In this document: one piece after another, positions 45,162 to 54,613 of the stretch
Layout: each line of letters opens with the position of its first letter
Position numbering within the stretch: the stretch's first letter is position 1
Source of the DNA: an uncultured Oleispira sp.
Lineage (GTDB): Bacteria > Pseudomonadota > Gammaproteobacteria > Pseudomonadales > Oceanobacteraceae
Assembly: GCA_913019965.1 (NCBI GenBank)
Contig: CAJVZR010000012.1
Location: forward strand, 1-64,000
Direction: 5' to 3'
DNA length: 64,000 bases
Made by a program: the position numbers and the translations under genes
Notes under the pieces: generated by a model
Seen by the model: the letters and a program-made list of their open reading frames with translations, nothing else
The model's database searches: none
What the model was told of the DNA's origin: nothing

Positions 45162-46175
45162 ACTTATCTCTGTACTTAATACTCATCTGAAGCGCCTCTA
45201 GAAAATCGCCAATACCCCAAGCTTAGCCTGAATAACCTAGGCAGTGAACTAACTTACTCACATTTTCTGTGGATAAAACATGGGGTAAGTTTTTGATAAG
45301 CGCTTTAAAAGCCCGCCACTCCTGGCTATTAGTTAATTTGAATAGTTTTCGATCAACTAAAAAAACCTTAACTTTCATTAACTTAGTCTTCCATGACAAT
45401 ATTATGACATGAATTACAATAATGATAAGCACACTATTAGTATGATTTTCAACCTGTGAATAACCAATTTTTATTATATTTATTTTGCAGAAAATAATTC
45501 AGTTTCAAATTATGGAGTGAATAAATAATTGTACTGTTAGTCACATTATCCAGCAAAGGCCCGTCATTACTGGGCTGCTTTCTTTACCCACAGATTCTGT
45601 GGATAAGTATGTGGGTAGACTCTTTAAAAGCGACCCGAATGCCCATGTTATCTAGCTCCTTGTTAACTTGTTCAATTTTTAAACAATCATTAAAACCCTT
45701 TGAAATCAATAACTTACAGTAGTCAATAGGTTCAAAGCAAGGTTTTCAAAGATTTTTAAAGAGTGAACAAAAATTTCACTTAGGGTGTGAGTAAGATTAG
45801 CCATAGAAAAATTTCCGCTGCTATTGTCAAGACATTTTAACCAATACATTAACATTGATTAATCCAATTCTACGCACTGCGTAAACATAGGACCTCAAGG
45901 ATAAGTAAGTACTTACAATACGGTATTAATCTGAGATGTGGATAAAAATGGGGGTAGAATATCTTATGCCCTTAGAATCGCCTGCTTTAAGCCTTTGAAA
46001 GGGTAGATTGAATAACATTCAATTTCATATTTCCCTTACCTTTCAACTGAGTAGCTAACACTATTGAAGTCCATTCAACAGTGAAGAATTATTGACGTTT
46101 AAAAGCTGCCCTGTGCATAAGAACAAAAAAAGGAGCGCTAGGCTCCTTTATTTGCATCACACCAGAGCCAAAGCT
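45162..46175. other. 1-kb gene-free region with four DnaA-box matches
   Basis: No convincing gene is seen. TTATNCACA boxes, read on the minus strand, lie at 45268-45276 (TTATCCACA), 45455-45463 (TTATTCACA), 45598-45606 (TTATCCACA) and 45937-45945 (TTATCCACA), all in the same orientation. Near-matches lie around 45584-45618. A very AT-rich stretch (about 45464-45535) lies between the second and third boxes. GATC sites are not enriched. A DnaA-binding or titration locus is possible; the neighbours (ybaN, dsbC) do not match a usual chromosomal origin. Confidence 0.5.
46125..46149 (-). terminator. Rho-independent terminator after dsbC
   Basis: AAAGGAGC pairs with GCTCCTTT (loop of five), and on the minus strand the hairpin runs into seven U residues, 27 bp beyond the dsbC stop. 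Confidence 0.9.
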
Positions 46176-46967
46176 CTATTTAATACCAATCGTCTTCGCT
46201 AGCTCATCTGCGGCCATATAACCCCCGATAAAGCGTCCATCTTGCAATACGATTGCAGGAGTACCACTCACTCCAACTTCGTAACCGAGCGCTATATGCT
46301 CAGCAATAGGTGCGTCACAATCTAAATTATCTTTAATGCTATTATTCTTCTTCGCAGCCGTCATCGCTTCAGCACGATTGTCATCACACCATACAGATTT
46401 AATCTTCTTAAACGACCCTGTTAACTGACCCGTACGACGATCGGTAACGCCTGATCGTGGATAGGCAAGATAACGAACACTAATACCTAGGTCATTTAAA
46501 CGCCCAACTTCATCATGTAACTTACGGCAATATCCACAATCAATGTCGGTAAATACATTAATCACGGTTTTTTCTTCGCCTTTTGCTTTGAATATAACCA
46601 ACTCTTTATCATCTAATGCCGCCATCAAGCCTTCGCGCTTTACATTATTACGATTTTTAGTGATGTTATTTGGGCTCATTGGCAACAATTCATATAATTC
46701 GCCGCGATAAATCATATGAGTTAGATCTGGAGTTAGATGAACCAAAGAGCCATCCGCTAATACCGCTTCAACAATTTGTTGATTCGCTAGACTGATAACC
46801 TCTTTTACTTTGACAGGCTGGCCAAAAGATTGTGAAATTTGAGCCTCTACTTGAAGTGTTAGTTGCTTATTTTGCTCTGCAGCATCAACAGCTGGCACAA
46901 CGGCATCTTCGGCAAAACTGGTGCTTGCTACCGCAAAAACGGTCAACAAGGCGGCTAATATTTTCAT
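46176..46967 (-). CDS. dsbC: Thiol:disulfide interchange protein DsbC
   Basis: The 263-residue protein has a signal peptide (cleavage after SFA), an N-terminal dimerisation region and a thioredoxin fold with the active site CGYC (Cys144, Cys147) in INVFTDIDCGYCRKLH. The cis-proline is in VSGTPAIVLQDGRFIGGY. The periplasmic isomerase reshuffles wrong disulfides and is kept reduced by DsbD. An extra structural disulfide (SVWCDD, LDCDAP) matches family members. It ends in a strong terminator. Confidence 0.94.
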   Translation of the reverse strand: MKILAALLTVFAVASTSFAEDAVVPAVDAAEQNKQLTLQVEAQISQSFGQPVKVKEVISLANQQIVEAVLADGSLVHLTPDLTHMIYRGELYELLPMSPNNITKNRNNVKREGLMAALDDKELVIFKAKGEEKTVINVFTDIDCGYCRKLHDEVGRLNDLGISVRYLAYPRSGVTDRRTGQLTGSFKKIKSVWCDDNRAEAMTAAKKNNSIKDNLDCDAPIAEHIALGYEVGVSGTPAIVLQDGRFIGGYMAADELAKTIGIK

Positions 46968-47060
46968 TCTATCTCCATGCTGCTTATTACAGATGATGTT
47001 TGTTAGTGCTTTGAGGACAATGTACTCAATAAGTTCCTGCTAGTGTACAGAATTTCAGGC

Positions 47061-47086
47061 ATAAAAAAACGGGCACTAGGCCCGTT
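47061..47086 (-). terminator. Rho-independent terminator of the rpsP-rplS operon
   Basis: AACGGGC pairs with GCCCGTT around a five-base loop, with an A-run on the plus strand that gives seven U residues on the minus strand, 37 bp past the rplS stop. Confidence 0.9.
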
Positions 47087-47122
47087 CTTTTAGATTTGCT
47101 TAAAAATAAGTAGCCTAGGCTA

Positions 47123-47485
47123 TTACTTTTTAACCAACTTCTCTTTAATACGTGCAGACTTACCGCTACGCTCGCGTAGGTAGTAAAGTTTAGCCTGACG
47201 TACGTCACCGCGACGTTTAACTTCGATAGAATCGATTAAACGGCTGTGAGTTTGGAAAGTACGCTCAACGCCCACACCGTGAGAGATTTTACGTACTGTA
47301 AACGCAGAGTTAACACCGCGGTTACGCTTACCAATTACAACACCTTCAAACGCCTGTAGACGCTCACGGTTGCCTTCTTTTACTTTAACTTGAACTACTA
47401 AAGTATCACCAGGGCCAAATGTTGGCACTTCTTGCTTAAGCTGTTCTGCTTCAAGTTGCTGAATGATTGCGTTTTTGTTGCTCAT
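47123..47485 (-). CDS. rplS: 50S ribosomal protein L19
   Basis: The ATG at 47485 is preceded by AAGGAGCGAGCA and starts [15 protein letters not shown]; the longer form at 47524 would reach into trmD and is rejected. The 120-residue product carries the conserved L19 body: [46 protein letters not shown] and [18 protein letters not shown]. It sits at the 30S-50S interface. It is the last gene of the rpsP-rimM-trmD-rplS operon. Confidence 0.98.
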   Translation of the reverse strand: MSNKNAIIQQLEAEQLKQEVPTFGPGDTLVVQVKVKEGNRERLQAFEGVVIGKRNRGVNSAFTVRKISHGVGVERTFQTHSRLIDSIEVKRRGDVRQAKLYYLRERSGKSARIKEKLVKK

Positions 47486-47495
47486 TGCTCGCTCC

Positions 47496-48260
47496 TTAAT
47501 AGTCGTGAGACTCTTCTGACTCACGCTTAAATTCTTCTAATAACGAAACTTGTTCGTTGTTTAAGTCCAACTTGTCTAATAGGTCTGGTCGTCGTTGCCA
47601 GGTACGTCCTAAGGACTGTTTTAGGCGCCATTGTTCAATCAGCTTATGATTGCCACTCAACAATACGCTGGGTACCGCTTGCCCTTCAAATTCTTCCGGG
47701 CGGGTATAATGTGGGCAGTCGAGTAAACCATCCGCAAAAGAGTCTTGTACGGCCGATAATTCGTGCCCTAAAACTCCCGCTACTTGTCTACTTACCGCAT
47801 CTAATAACGTCATGGCGGGTAATTCGCCCCCACTGAGTACGAAATCGCCGATAGACCACTCTTCGTCGATTTCGGCCTCGATTAAACGTTCATCGATGCC
47901 TTCGTATCGTCCGGCAACCAAAATAAGTTTGTCATGCTGAGCTAATTCATTAACTCCAGCCTGATCCAGCTTGCGTCCTTGAGGTGACATGTAAATAACT
48001 TTTACATCATCTCCTTCAACCACACCCGCCGCTTCTTTAGCTGCATTGATCGCGTCCCGTAACGGTTGAATTTTCATCAACATGCCTGGGCCACCACCGT
48101 ATGGACGATCATCCACTGTTTGGTGCTTATCGTGAGTATAGTCTCTGGGATTCCAGATATTTAAACTCAACAAACCCTGCCTCACCGACCGACCTATTAC
48201 ACCCAGCTGGGTCATAGGTTGAATCATCTCTGGAAACAGTGTTACTACTCCAAACCACAT
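47496..48260 (-). CDS. trmD: tRNA (guanine-N1)-methyltransferase
   Basis: The ATG at 48260 gives [16 protein letters not shown], the normal TrmD start, with GGTGA as the ribosome binding site; the GTG 15 bp upstream is rejected. The 254-residue SPOUT enzyme shows [14 protein letters not shown], the AdoMet-knot sequences [12 protein letters not shown] and [17 protein letters not shown], and [19 protein letters not shown]. It methylates G37 of tRNAs that read CNN codons, to prevent frameshifting. It is placed between rimM and rplS as in most gammaproteobacteria. Confidence 0.98.
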   Translation of the reverse strand: MWFGVVTLFPEMIQPMTQLGVIGRSVRQGLLSLNIWNPRDYTHDKHQTVDDRPYGGGPGMLMKIQPLRDAINAAKEAAGVVEGDDVKVIYMSPQGRKLDQAGVNELAQHDKLILVAGRYEGIDERLIEAEIDEEWSIGDFVLSGGELPAMTLLDAVSRQVAGVLGHELSAVQDSFADGLLDCPHYTRPEEFEGQAVPSVLLSGNHKLIEQWRLKQSLGRTWQRRPDLLDKLDLNNEQVSLLEEFKRESEESHDY

Positions 48261-48285
48261 GGATTCACCACACAAACAGACTTAG

Positions 48286-48837
48286 TTAAAAGTCCGCTTC
48301 CCAATCAACTTGCATTACACCAGCATCCAAGTCGATCTCACCAACCACTGCATCAACATAAGGAATCAGACGATCTTGCTGGTCAAGACTGCCTTCACAT
48401 CCTTTAACACTCATCACATCGTGAGGGGCGCCGGAGTTGAATAATTGATCGATTTTTCCTAACAACTCGCCGTTTTTATTAACGACGTTCAAACCAACAA
48501 GCTGAGACCAATAAAATTCATCATCTGCTAGTTGTGGCAAATCTGAAGTCATTACTGCGATATCAACCTGACTTAATGCCAAGGCCAAATCACGGTCATT
48601 GATACCTTCAAATTTTGCAACTATGCCTTTCCCCTGGGGTTTGCCTTCTTTCACCTTATAAGGTTGCCATTGACCTTTAACCTTCAATAACCAATTCTTA
48701 TAATCCAGAATGCCTTTCATTGGATCGGTAAAAGAATAAACCTTTACCCAACCTTTAATACCAAATGCAGTAGTCACTTTTCCGACGATGGTGACGTCAG
48801 AATTGCTAATCAAATTGGACTGCGGTACTGCTGCCAT
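48286..48837 (-). CDS. rimM: Ribosome maturation factor RimM
   Basis: The 183-residue protein has the N-terminal RimM barrel (VTIVGKVTTAFGIKGWVKVYSFTDP) and the C-terminal PRC-barrel (DEFYWSQLVGLNVVNKNG, PHDVMSVKG, LIPYVDAVVGEIDL). It binds S19 and aids assembly of the 30S head. It lies between rpsP and trmD in the standard operon order, with 25-bp gaps on both sides. Confidence 0.97.
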   Translation of the reverse strand: MAAVPQSNLISNSDVTIVGKVTTAFGIKGWVKVYSFTDPMKGILDYKNWLLKVKGQWQPYKVKEGKPQGKGIVAKFEGINDRDLALALSQVDIAVMTSDLPQLADDEFYWSQLVGLNVVNKNGELLGKIDQLFNSGAPHDVMSVKGCEGSLDQQDRLIPYVDAVVGEIDLDAGVMQVDWEADF

Positions 48838-48862
48838 GATATTTCCCAGTGTAAGACTTAGA

Positions 48863-49114
48863 TTACGCTTGTGCTTTAGCGTTATCTTTTAACAACTTAG
48901 CTACACGGCTTGTAGGCTGTGCACCTTTACCAATCCAGTATTCAACACGTTCAGCGTTGATACGTAGAGCTTCTTCAGAACCACGTGCTACAGGGTTGAA
49001 GAAACCAACGCGTTCGATAAATCGACCGTCACGTGGGTTCCGCGCATCTGCAACAGAAAGATGATAAAAAGGACGCTTTTTCGAGCCACTACGGGCCAGA
49101 CGGATAACTACCAT
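48863..49114 (-). CDS. rpsP: 30S ribosomal protein S16
   Basis: The 83-residue protein begins [19 protein letters not shown] and contains [19 protein letters not shown], both S16 signatures. It is the first gene of the operon. Usually ffh lies upstream; here a divergent bile-acid-symporter-type gene occupies that place. The leader (49115-49309) contains two hairpins (GGCAAG/CTTGCC and ACCCCAA/TTGGGG) of unknown role. Confidence 0.98.
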   Translation of the reverse strand: MVVIRLARSGSKKRPFYHLSVADARNPRDGRFIERVGFFNPVARGSEEALRINAERVEYWIGKGAQPTSRVAKLLKDNAKAQA

Positions 49115-49309
49115 AAAGTATTTCGCTCCGATCGTTTATTGAGGCAAGTGTTAGTATTGCTTGCCGTTAATATTCAAACCCCAATATTTTGGGGGTCGCG
49201 CATTCTACATCAATTCTTTTATAAATCCAATAGCTTGCAGGCCAGCAATCGAGCAGGTAATGTGACGCTCTAACGACCCATACTAATAAGAACGAACTGG
49301 AATAAGCCT

Positions 49310-50176
49310 ATGTTTCAAACCTTAACCCAGATAGCCCTGCCTATCGCGATCATATTAATCATGACAGGGGTTGGCTTAAGTCTAGCGCCCAGCGACTTTA
49401 AACGTGTATTTAAGCAGCCTAAAGCGTTCTTCTTAGGGGCTGCTTGCCAAATGCTTATTCTGCCTTTAATTGCAGTTACCGTTATCGCGTTGACCGGCCT
49501 AACCGGCGAGCTCGCCATTGGCCTCTTTATTCTTTCTCTTTGTCCTGGCGGAGCTACTTCTAACCTATACAGTTATCTAGCAAAAGCAGATGTTGGCTTA
49601 TCGGTATCTCTTACAGCAGTCATCGGCTTTATCACCCCCTTCACGATTCCTTTATTAGCGGTTTGGGCCATCAACTTTTATGGTAGTGAAGGCGAACAGT
49701 TTGATTTACCGATCATTAGCACCTGGATAAAGCTAATGGTGGTCACCGTCATTCCCGTATTAATTGGCATGGGCATTCGCTCAAAATGGACTGACTTTGC
49801 AAAAAAATCAGAGTCCTACGTCAGCTGGTTTTCTATGGCGGTTTTAGCGTTCGTCATTATTAGTATCTGCGTTAACTTAGGCGAGAAGATGATTGATTTT
49901 GCGATTGCCACAGGGCCCGCGGTTATCATCTTAAACCTAAGCACCATGTTACTTGGCTATTTTGCAGGTCGTTTCTTACTGCATCAAGAAGCCCAGTCTC
50001 GTACAATTACTATTGAAGTAGGAATGCAAAACGGCACATTAGCCTTGTTAATTACCTCAGGGATTTTAGAAAGCGGTGCAATGTCGATGGCACCTAGCAT
50101 CTACAGCTTATTCATGTTCGTTAGTGCTTCAGCGTTTACCTACCTCGTATTAAAAAAAGATAAAAGCGCGACTTAA
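49310..50176 (+). CDS. Bile acid:sodium symporter family protein
   Basis: The 288-residue protein has about nine or ten membrane segments in the BASS layout. Motifs include LSLCPGGATSNLYSYLAKAD, the sodium-site crossover region, and GMQNGTLALLITSGIL. Bacterial members carry organic acids such as pantoate or other small anions, not necessarily bile acids. It is divergent from rpsP, and a perfect 10-bp stem-loop follows it at 50191. Confidence 0.9.
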   Translation: MFQTLTQIALPIAIILIMTGVGLSLAPSDFKRVFKQPKAFFLGAACQMLILPLIAVTVIALTGLTGELAIGLFILSLCPGGATSNLYSYLAKADVGLSVSLTAVIGFITPFTIPLLAVWAINFYGSEGEQFDLPIISTWIKLMVVTVIPVLIGMGIRSKWTDFAKKSESYVSWFSMAVLAFVIISICVNLGEKMIDFAIATGPAVIILNLSTMLLGYFAGRFLLHQEAQSRTITIEVGMQNGTLALLITSGILESGAMSMAPSIYSLFMFVSASAFTYLVLKKDKSAT

Positions 50177-50190
50177 AAACCTCTAAGCCT

Positions 50191-50214
50191 CCTAGCTAAT
50201 GCTCATTAGCTAGG
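50191..50214 (+). other. Perfect 10-bp stem-loop after the symporter gene
   Basis: CCTAGCTAAT pairs with ATTAGCTAGG around GCTC, 15 bp after the symporter stop. No T-run follows, so it may stabilise the mRNA end or be a Rho-dependent stop region. Confidence 0.5.
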
Positions 50215-50345
50215 AACATCACAAATAAGAACGTTCCTTTTTATTCCAGTTAAGTCTAATCAAGTAGCATTAAATTACATTCAATTGCGCCAAGCTAACT
50301 AGGCTCTAATTAATACAATGAATAAGTGTTAATTAGGAAAGTCGA

Positions 50346-51566
50346 ATGTTGTATGAATTAAACGCTCAATATATGAAGATGGTTCGACCATGGCATGAGA
50401 TGGCCAATATAAGCCGACAACTAATCTCCTCAGCCATCAATCCTTTTGCCGATCATTTTTACTTTCGCACAGCTTCAGCTTCTCTAGAGCTATTCGAACG
50501 TTTAACTACTGACTATGAAGAGCCAGAGTGGGCCTTAGACAGTACTACCATCAATAAAAAAATCGTCAAAATCAAACAACAGGTAGTTTACCAAAAACCT
50601 TATTGCAATCTCTTGCACTTCAAACGAGAAAGAAAAAAAGCAGGGCAGCCCAAAGTATTATTAATCGCGCCTTTATCCGGTCATTTCGCAACGCTATTAC
50701 GCTCAACCGTAAAAGAGTTCTTACCCGACCATGAAACTTACATAACCGATTGGCGTAATGTTCGCGATGTTCCTTTAGAAGCGGGCAGTTTTAGCTTTGA
50801 TGATTATGTAACTTACCTGATGGAATTCATCACCTTTTTAGGCCCTGATACCCATCTCATTGCCGTATGCCAACCTTGCGTCCCTGCCATGGTTGCACTA
50901 TCTGTGATGCATCAAGAGAAAGACCGCAACCTGCCAAAATCATTAACCTTAATGGGCGGCCCCATTGATGTAAGAATAAGCCCAACGGAAGTGAATGATT
51001 ATGCTGGCGGGAAAGACCTAGAGTGGTTTGAAAAGAATGTCATTTGCACAGTCCCCGCTGGTTTTGAAGGTAAAGGGCAAACCGTTTATCCCGGTTTTAT
51101 TCAGCTATCAGGCTTCCTCAGCATGAATATGGACAGCCACGTGAATAAACACTTTAAGTTTTTTCATGATCTGATTAAAGGCGATGGCGATAGCGCTGAA
51201 GACCACCGACAATTTTATAACGAATACCTTGCAGTGATGGACATGCCTGCGGATTATTATCTCGATACCATCCGTAAAGTTTTCCTCGAACATAAATTAC
51301 CTAATGGCACTATGGAATATCAAGGTAAAAGAATTGATCTCGGCGCAATTACCGAAACGGCCTTATTAACAATCGAAGGTGAGAAAGATGATATCACTGG
51401 CCGCGGACAAACGTCAGCCGCATTAGACCTTTGTAAAAAGTTGAGCAACAAAAAGAAAAAACATCATGAACAACAAGGCGTTGGGCATTATGGGATTTTT
51501 AATGGTAAAAAATATCGTGAAACCATTGCACCTATGATTAAAGACTTTATTCAACAGCATGGTTAG
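50346..51566 (+). CDS. phaZ: Intracellular polyhydroxyalkanoate depolymerase
   Basis: The 406-residue alpha/beta-hydrolase begins MLYELNAQYMKMVRPWHEMA, the PhaZ-type intracellular depolymerase start. The nucleophile elbow is AVCQPC with Cys175 in place of serine, as in Ralstonia-type PhaZ1. The catalytic Asp is in EGEKDDITGRGQT and the His in GVGHYGIF. It breaks native PHA granules to 3-hydroxy acids. A phasin and an acyl-CoA ligase gene are nearby, supporting a PHA context. It ends at the second copy of the palindromic repeat. Confidence 0.95.
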   Translation: MLYELNAQYMKMVRPWHEMANISRQLISSAINPFADHFYFRTASASLELFERLTTDYEEPEWALDSTTINKKIVKIKQQVVYQKPYCNLLHFKRERKKAGQPKVLLIAPLSGHFATLLRSTVKEFLPDHETYITDWRNVRDVPLEAGSFSFDDYVTYLMEFITFLGPDTHLIAVCQPCVPAMVALSVMHQEKDRNLPKSLTLMGGPIDVRISPTEVNDYAGGKDLEWFEKNVICTVPAGFEGKGQTVYPGFIQLSGFLSMNMDSHVNKHFKFFHDLIKGDGDSAEDHRQFYNEYLAVMDMPADYYLDTIRKVFLEHKLPNGTMEYQGKRIDLGAITETALLTIEGEKDDITGRGQTSAALDLCKKLSNKKKKHHEQQGVGHYGIFNGKKYRETIAPMIKDFIQQHG

Positions 51567-51577
51567 CACGGGCTAAA

Positions 51578-51632
51578 AATAAAAGTATCTCACCACAGGG
51601 GGCATAGCGCCTCTGTGGTGAATATCTTTTCT
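51578..51632. repeat. Palindromic intergenic repeat, copy B
   Basis: Between the convergent phaZ and acyl-CoA ligase genes. ATAAAAGTA, then TCACCACAGGGGGC...GCGCCTCTGTGGTGA, then TATCTTTT. It matches copy A (38743-38795) in both flanks and in the CACCACAGGG / GTGGTGAA stems, but the loop-proximal bases differ. The longer stem here (CACCACAG paired with CTGTGGTG) shows the dyad most clearly. Confidence 0.7.
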
Positions 51633-51648
51633 GCACTATATGCTGTGG

Positions 51649-53328
51649 TTAATCGTTATCCACCAAATAATTCCAATATTCATCGCGCAGCGTTCGTTTC
51701 TGCAATTTTCCTGTTGCCGTATGCGGTAATTGATCAACAAAAATAATATCGTCAGGCATCCACCACTTAGCAATTTTATCCGTTAAAAACTGATAGACAG
51801 CCTCTTTATCGAGCCTCTCAGCTTGAGACTCAATTCCCTTATCCCGAACAATAAATAATAAAGGCCTCTCATCCCACTTAATATGCTTCACGCCAATCAC
51901 ACAGGCCTCAACGACACCTTCACATCCTTGAGCGGCATTTTCTAAATCAATCGAACTAATCCATTCGCCACCGGACTTAACGACATCCTTAGCGCGATCA
52001 ACAATACGCAAATAACTGTGCGCATCTATTGTGGCGATATCTCCAGTATCAAACCAAGTATTGCCTTCTTGATCCTTAACAAAGCAATCCGTTTTATCCG
52101 ATTTGTAATAGCTTTTTAATACCCAAGGGCCGCGAACTCTCAGTAACCCTCGCGCTTCACCATCATGGGCCAGCTTGGTATTCGTCTCTTCATCAAATAT
52201 TTCTATTTCGATGCCAAACATCGGTTTACCTGCGGATGATTGCAGCGCATAGCGTTCGTCTTCAGGTAAAGCAAGTAATTGTTTATTGGCAGAACCTAGG
52301 GTTGCTAACGGACTGGTTTCCGTCATCCCCCAAATCGGCAGCAAATAAATGCCATAATCTTTATCAAGGGTCTCGACTAAAATTTTGGGCGAGGCAGCGC
52401 CACCCACACCAACGGTCTTCACCGAAGGAATGGATAAACCATGTTGCTTCAAATATTCAATGAGCCCCAACCAAACAGTAGGCACTCCTAACATAAGATC
52501 GACCTTAGCATGATCAATTAGGCGATAAAGATCCTCCCCGCCCATTCCATCACCTGGCAATACTAAGGTTGCCCCTGACATCGGCGCTATATAAGGCAAC
52601 CCCCAAGCACAGACGTGATACATAGGCACCACCGGCATAACAATCGTATCGCTAGCGATATTTAAGGCATCAGGGTTACGACTAGCAAAAGCGTGAAGCA
52701 CAGTGGATTGATGAGAATATAAAACACCTTTTGGATTACCCGTAGTCCCTGAGGTATAACATAGACAAGCTGCTGTACTAGGCTCCAACTGGGGCCATAA
52801 GTAATCTTCTGAATGCTCACTCAGTAATTGTTCGTAATTAATCACATTCACTAATGAGGTATTTGGCATTTGATCTTCATCGATCATAACAATAATGCCT
52901 TTAACCGAAATCAGCCGATCGGCAATAGGTTCTAATATTGATAAAAAACAGGCATCTACAAATAGATAACTGTCTTCAGCATGCTGAATAATGTATTCAA
53001 TTTGCTCACTAAAAAGGCGAGGGTTAATCGTATGGCAAATTGCCCCCATGCCGGAGATACCGTAATAACATTCAAAATGACGATAACCATTCCAAGCCAA
53101 GGTACCTATTCTATCACCTTGCTCTACACCTAAAGCAGTTAAAGCATTAGCCAAGCGCTTACTGCGTAATAATGCATCCTGATATCCATAACGGTGGATA
53201 TCCCCCTCTAAACGCTTACTGATTATCTGCTGCTTACCAAAATGCTGAGCGGCATATTCGATTAAATCGGATATCAATAAAGGCTGAGCCATCATCTGGC
53301 CTGTCGTCAAACTGGGCTGAATACTCAT
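51649..53328 (-). CDS. AMP-dependent fatty-acid CoA ligase, AlkK-like
   Basis: The ATG at 53328 has AAAGGA at a proper distance; the ATG 6 bp upstream lies too close to it. The 559-residue enzyme shows the adenylate-forming motifs CYTSGTTGNPKGVLYSH, WGMTETSPLATLG, GDIATIDAHSYLRIVDRAKDVVKSGGEWIS and TATGKLQKRTLRDEY (catalytic Lys). It activates medium- or long-chain fatty acids to acyl-CoA. Its position beside phaZ and a phasin gene suggests a role in feeding hydroxyalkanoate or alkane-derived acids into PHA and beta-oxidation. Confidence 0.93.
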   Translation of the reverse strand: MSIQPSLTTGQMMAQPLLISDLIEYAAQHFGKQQIISKRLEGDIHRYGYQDALLRSKRLANALTALGVEQGDRIGTLAWNGYRHFECYYGISGMGAICHTINPRLFSEQIEYIIQHAEDSYLFVDACFLSILEPIADRLISVKGIIVMIDEDQMPNTSLVNVINYEQLLSEHSEDYLWPQLEPSTAACLCYTSGTTGNPKGVLYSHQSTVLHAFASRNPDALNIASDTIVMPVVPMYHVCAWGLPYIAPMSGATLVLPGDGMGGEDLYRLIDHAKVDLMLGVPTVWLGLIEYLKQHGLSIPSVKTVGVGGAASPKILVETLDKDYGIYLLPIWGMTETSPLATLGSANKQLLALPEDERYALQSSAGKPMFGIEIEIFDEETNTKLAHDGEARGLLRVRGPWVLKSYYKSDKTDCFVKDQEGNTWFDTGDIATIDAHSYLRIVDRAKDVVKSGGEWISSIDLENAAQGCEGVVEACVIGVKHIKWDERPLLFIVRDKGIESQAERLDKEAVYQFLTDKIAKWWMPDDIIFVDQLPHTATGKLQKRTLRDEYWNYLVDND

Positions 53329-53556
53329 GATCATTCCTTTGAAATATTTTGATATTAGTAAAGCGTATTTTTCTCAATCTGTCAGGCTAATTCTAAGCTA
53401 AATAGAAGAGCTAAAGCCTTATTACTATTTGCTTGTAACAGTAACTGCATACAACCAAAAAATATAAAAAAGAACTCGTATACGGCTGCAATAGAAAAAA
53501 CCTGACCTAACATTAAAGCACCAAGAAGATTTCGTTTTATTCCATAGGAGTTTCAT

Positions 53557-53862
53557 ATGCAAGACCCATTTATCGCCTCCATTTCAGAAGCTGCCATGCA
53601 GATAAATACACTTTGGCTTAATAGCGTTGAAAAAAGTATTAATTTACAAATTGAAGCCTGCAGCCACTATGCAAATATAGGATTTGAGCAGGTAAAAAAA
53701 GCAATTGAAGTTAAAGATTTAGAAGATCTGCAAACTCTTGCTAATGAACAGCCAAATTTATCGGAGTCGATTAATAAGAAAATCATTGATGATAGCAAAG
53801 CCGTATCAGACTTAACTCAAGAATTTATTAAAAATTCCGAGAAAATTTGGCAAATATTATAG
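53557..53862 (+). CDS. Phasin-family protein
   Basis: The 101-residue protein is almost wholly helical, with the phasin pattern of an amphipathic helix (SISEAAMQINTLWLNSVEKSINLQIEACSHYANIGFEQV region) and a second one at the C-terminus. Phasins coat PHA granules. It has a strong ribosome binding site, AGGAG, and is divergent from the acyl-CoA ligase gene. Granule binding is inferred from family and context. Confidence 0.8.
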   Translation: MQDPFIASISEAAMQINTLWLNSVEKSINLQIEACSHYANIGFEQVKKAIEVKDLEDLQTLANEQPNLSESINKKIIDDSKAVSDLTQEFIKNSEKIWQIL

Positions 53863-53934
53863 AGCAGCCTTTTGACCATTAGACACAATAGCCAAGGAAG
53901 GCCTTAGAGAACTCAAACGATTAAATTAGTTGGG

Positions 53935-54447
53935 TTATTTTAGATCGTTTAATAGCTCAGCATTATAGTCTGATGTCGAGATAGCTAGCCCAAGACCTTC
54001 TAATCTTTCATCCAATAGTCGGATTTTTTCATTCAGTTCATCCATCGTTAGCGTATTATTATCTAACTCATAGACTTGCTTAGACGCCTGTAGATTGAAA
54101 TAACTAATAATTAATGCAGATTTATTATTAGCCTCAACACCTGCCTGAACGACTTTGGAGTGTCGATATATTCGATTCATCTCTTGTTTTAGTTGGCGAA
54201 CATAATTGATTTCACCCATGAAAGGCTTAGTAACAAGTATTTTAAACAGTCCAGCCATGACCGCTAAGCCAGCAATGACACCGAGTAAATTCCACCAGAA
54301 ATTATCGCCATCCACTTCACTTCCTAATAGAGCAATAAGAATATTAGAGACACTTAAAGACGTGATTAATAAGACCGCTATATTAATAGCAATTAAGATA
54401 TTTAAACGCTTACGATAAAGCGCCTTATCAATAGTTTGTAATTTCAA
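53935..54447 (-). CDS. DUF3087 family membrane protein
   Basis: The 170-residue protein has two membrane helices near the N-terminus (LNILIAINIAVLLITSLSV and NLLGVIAGLAVMAGLFKIL). A helical cytoplasmic domain follows, with the family stretch EINYVRQLKQEMNRIYRHS and the SYFNLQASKQVYELDNNTLT region. Function unknown. It is a single gene. Confidence 0.8.
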   Translation of the reverse strand: MKLQTIDKALYRKRLNILIAINIAVLLITSLSVSNILIALLGSEVDGDNFWWNLLGVIAGLAVMAGLFKILVTKPFMGEINYVRQLKQEMNRIYRHSKVVQAGVEANNKSALIISYFNLQASKQVYELDNNTLTMDELNEKIRLLDERLEGLGLAISTSDYNAELLNDLK

Positions 54448-54579
54448 AACAGAATACTACCTCTAGAACTTACGGTTAATAGTAAGTTAATCACTTAAAA
54501 TGGGATTATAACCATATTTAAGGAAGAGGTAGAGCTTTACGACAATTCCTTACAGCAATTACTCGCCCACTAGTAAAAT

Positions 54580-54608
54580 GAGCGACTCAACCGTTGTGGT
54601 TGATTCAC
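54580..54608 (-). terminator. Probable terminator after the YbaK-type gene
   Basis: AGCGACTCAACC faces GGTTGATTCACT (10 of 12 paired) around GTTGT, and on the minus strand a short U-run (CATTTTAC) follows, 5 bp beyond the ybaK-type stop. Confidence 0.55.
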
Positions 54609-54613
54609 TTCTA

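Noticed and set aside
45223-45432. 69-codon minus-strand ORF in the DnaA-box region
   Set aside because: No recognisable motif, it covers a DnaA box, its start is poorly supported, and it lies in a region of otherwise non-coding character.
45162-46175. Calling this region the chromosomal replication origin
   Set aside because: DnaA boxes alone are not enough; the usual origin neighbours are absent and GATC sites are not enriched, so I list it only as a DnaA-box cluster.
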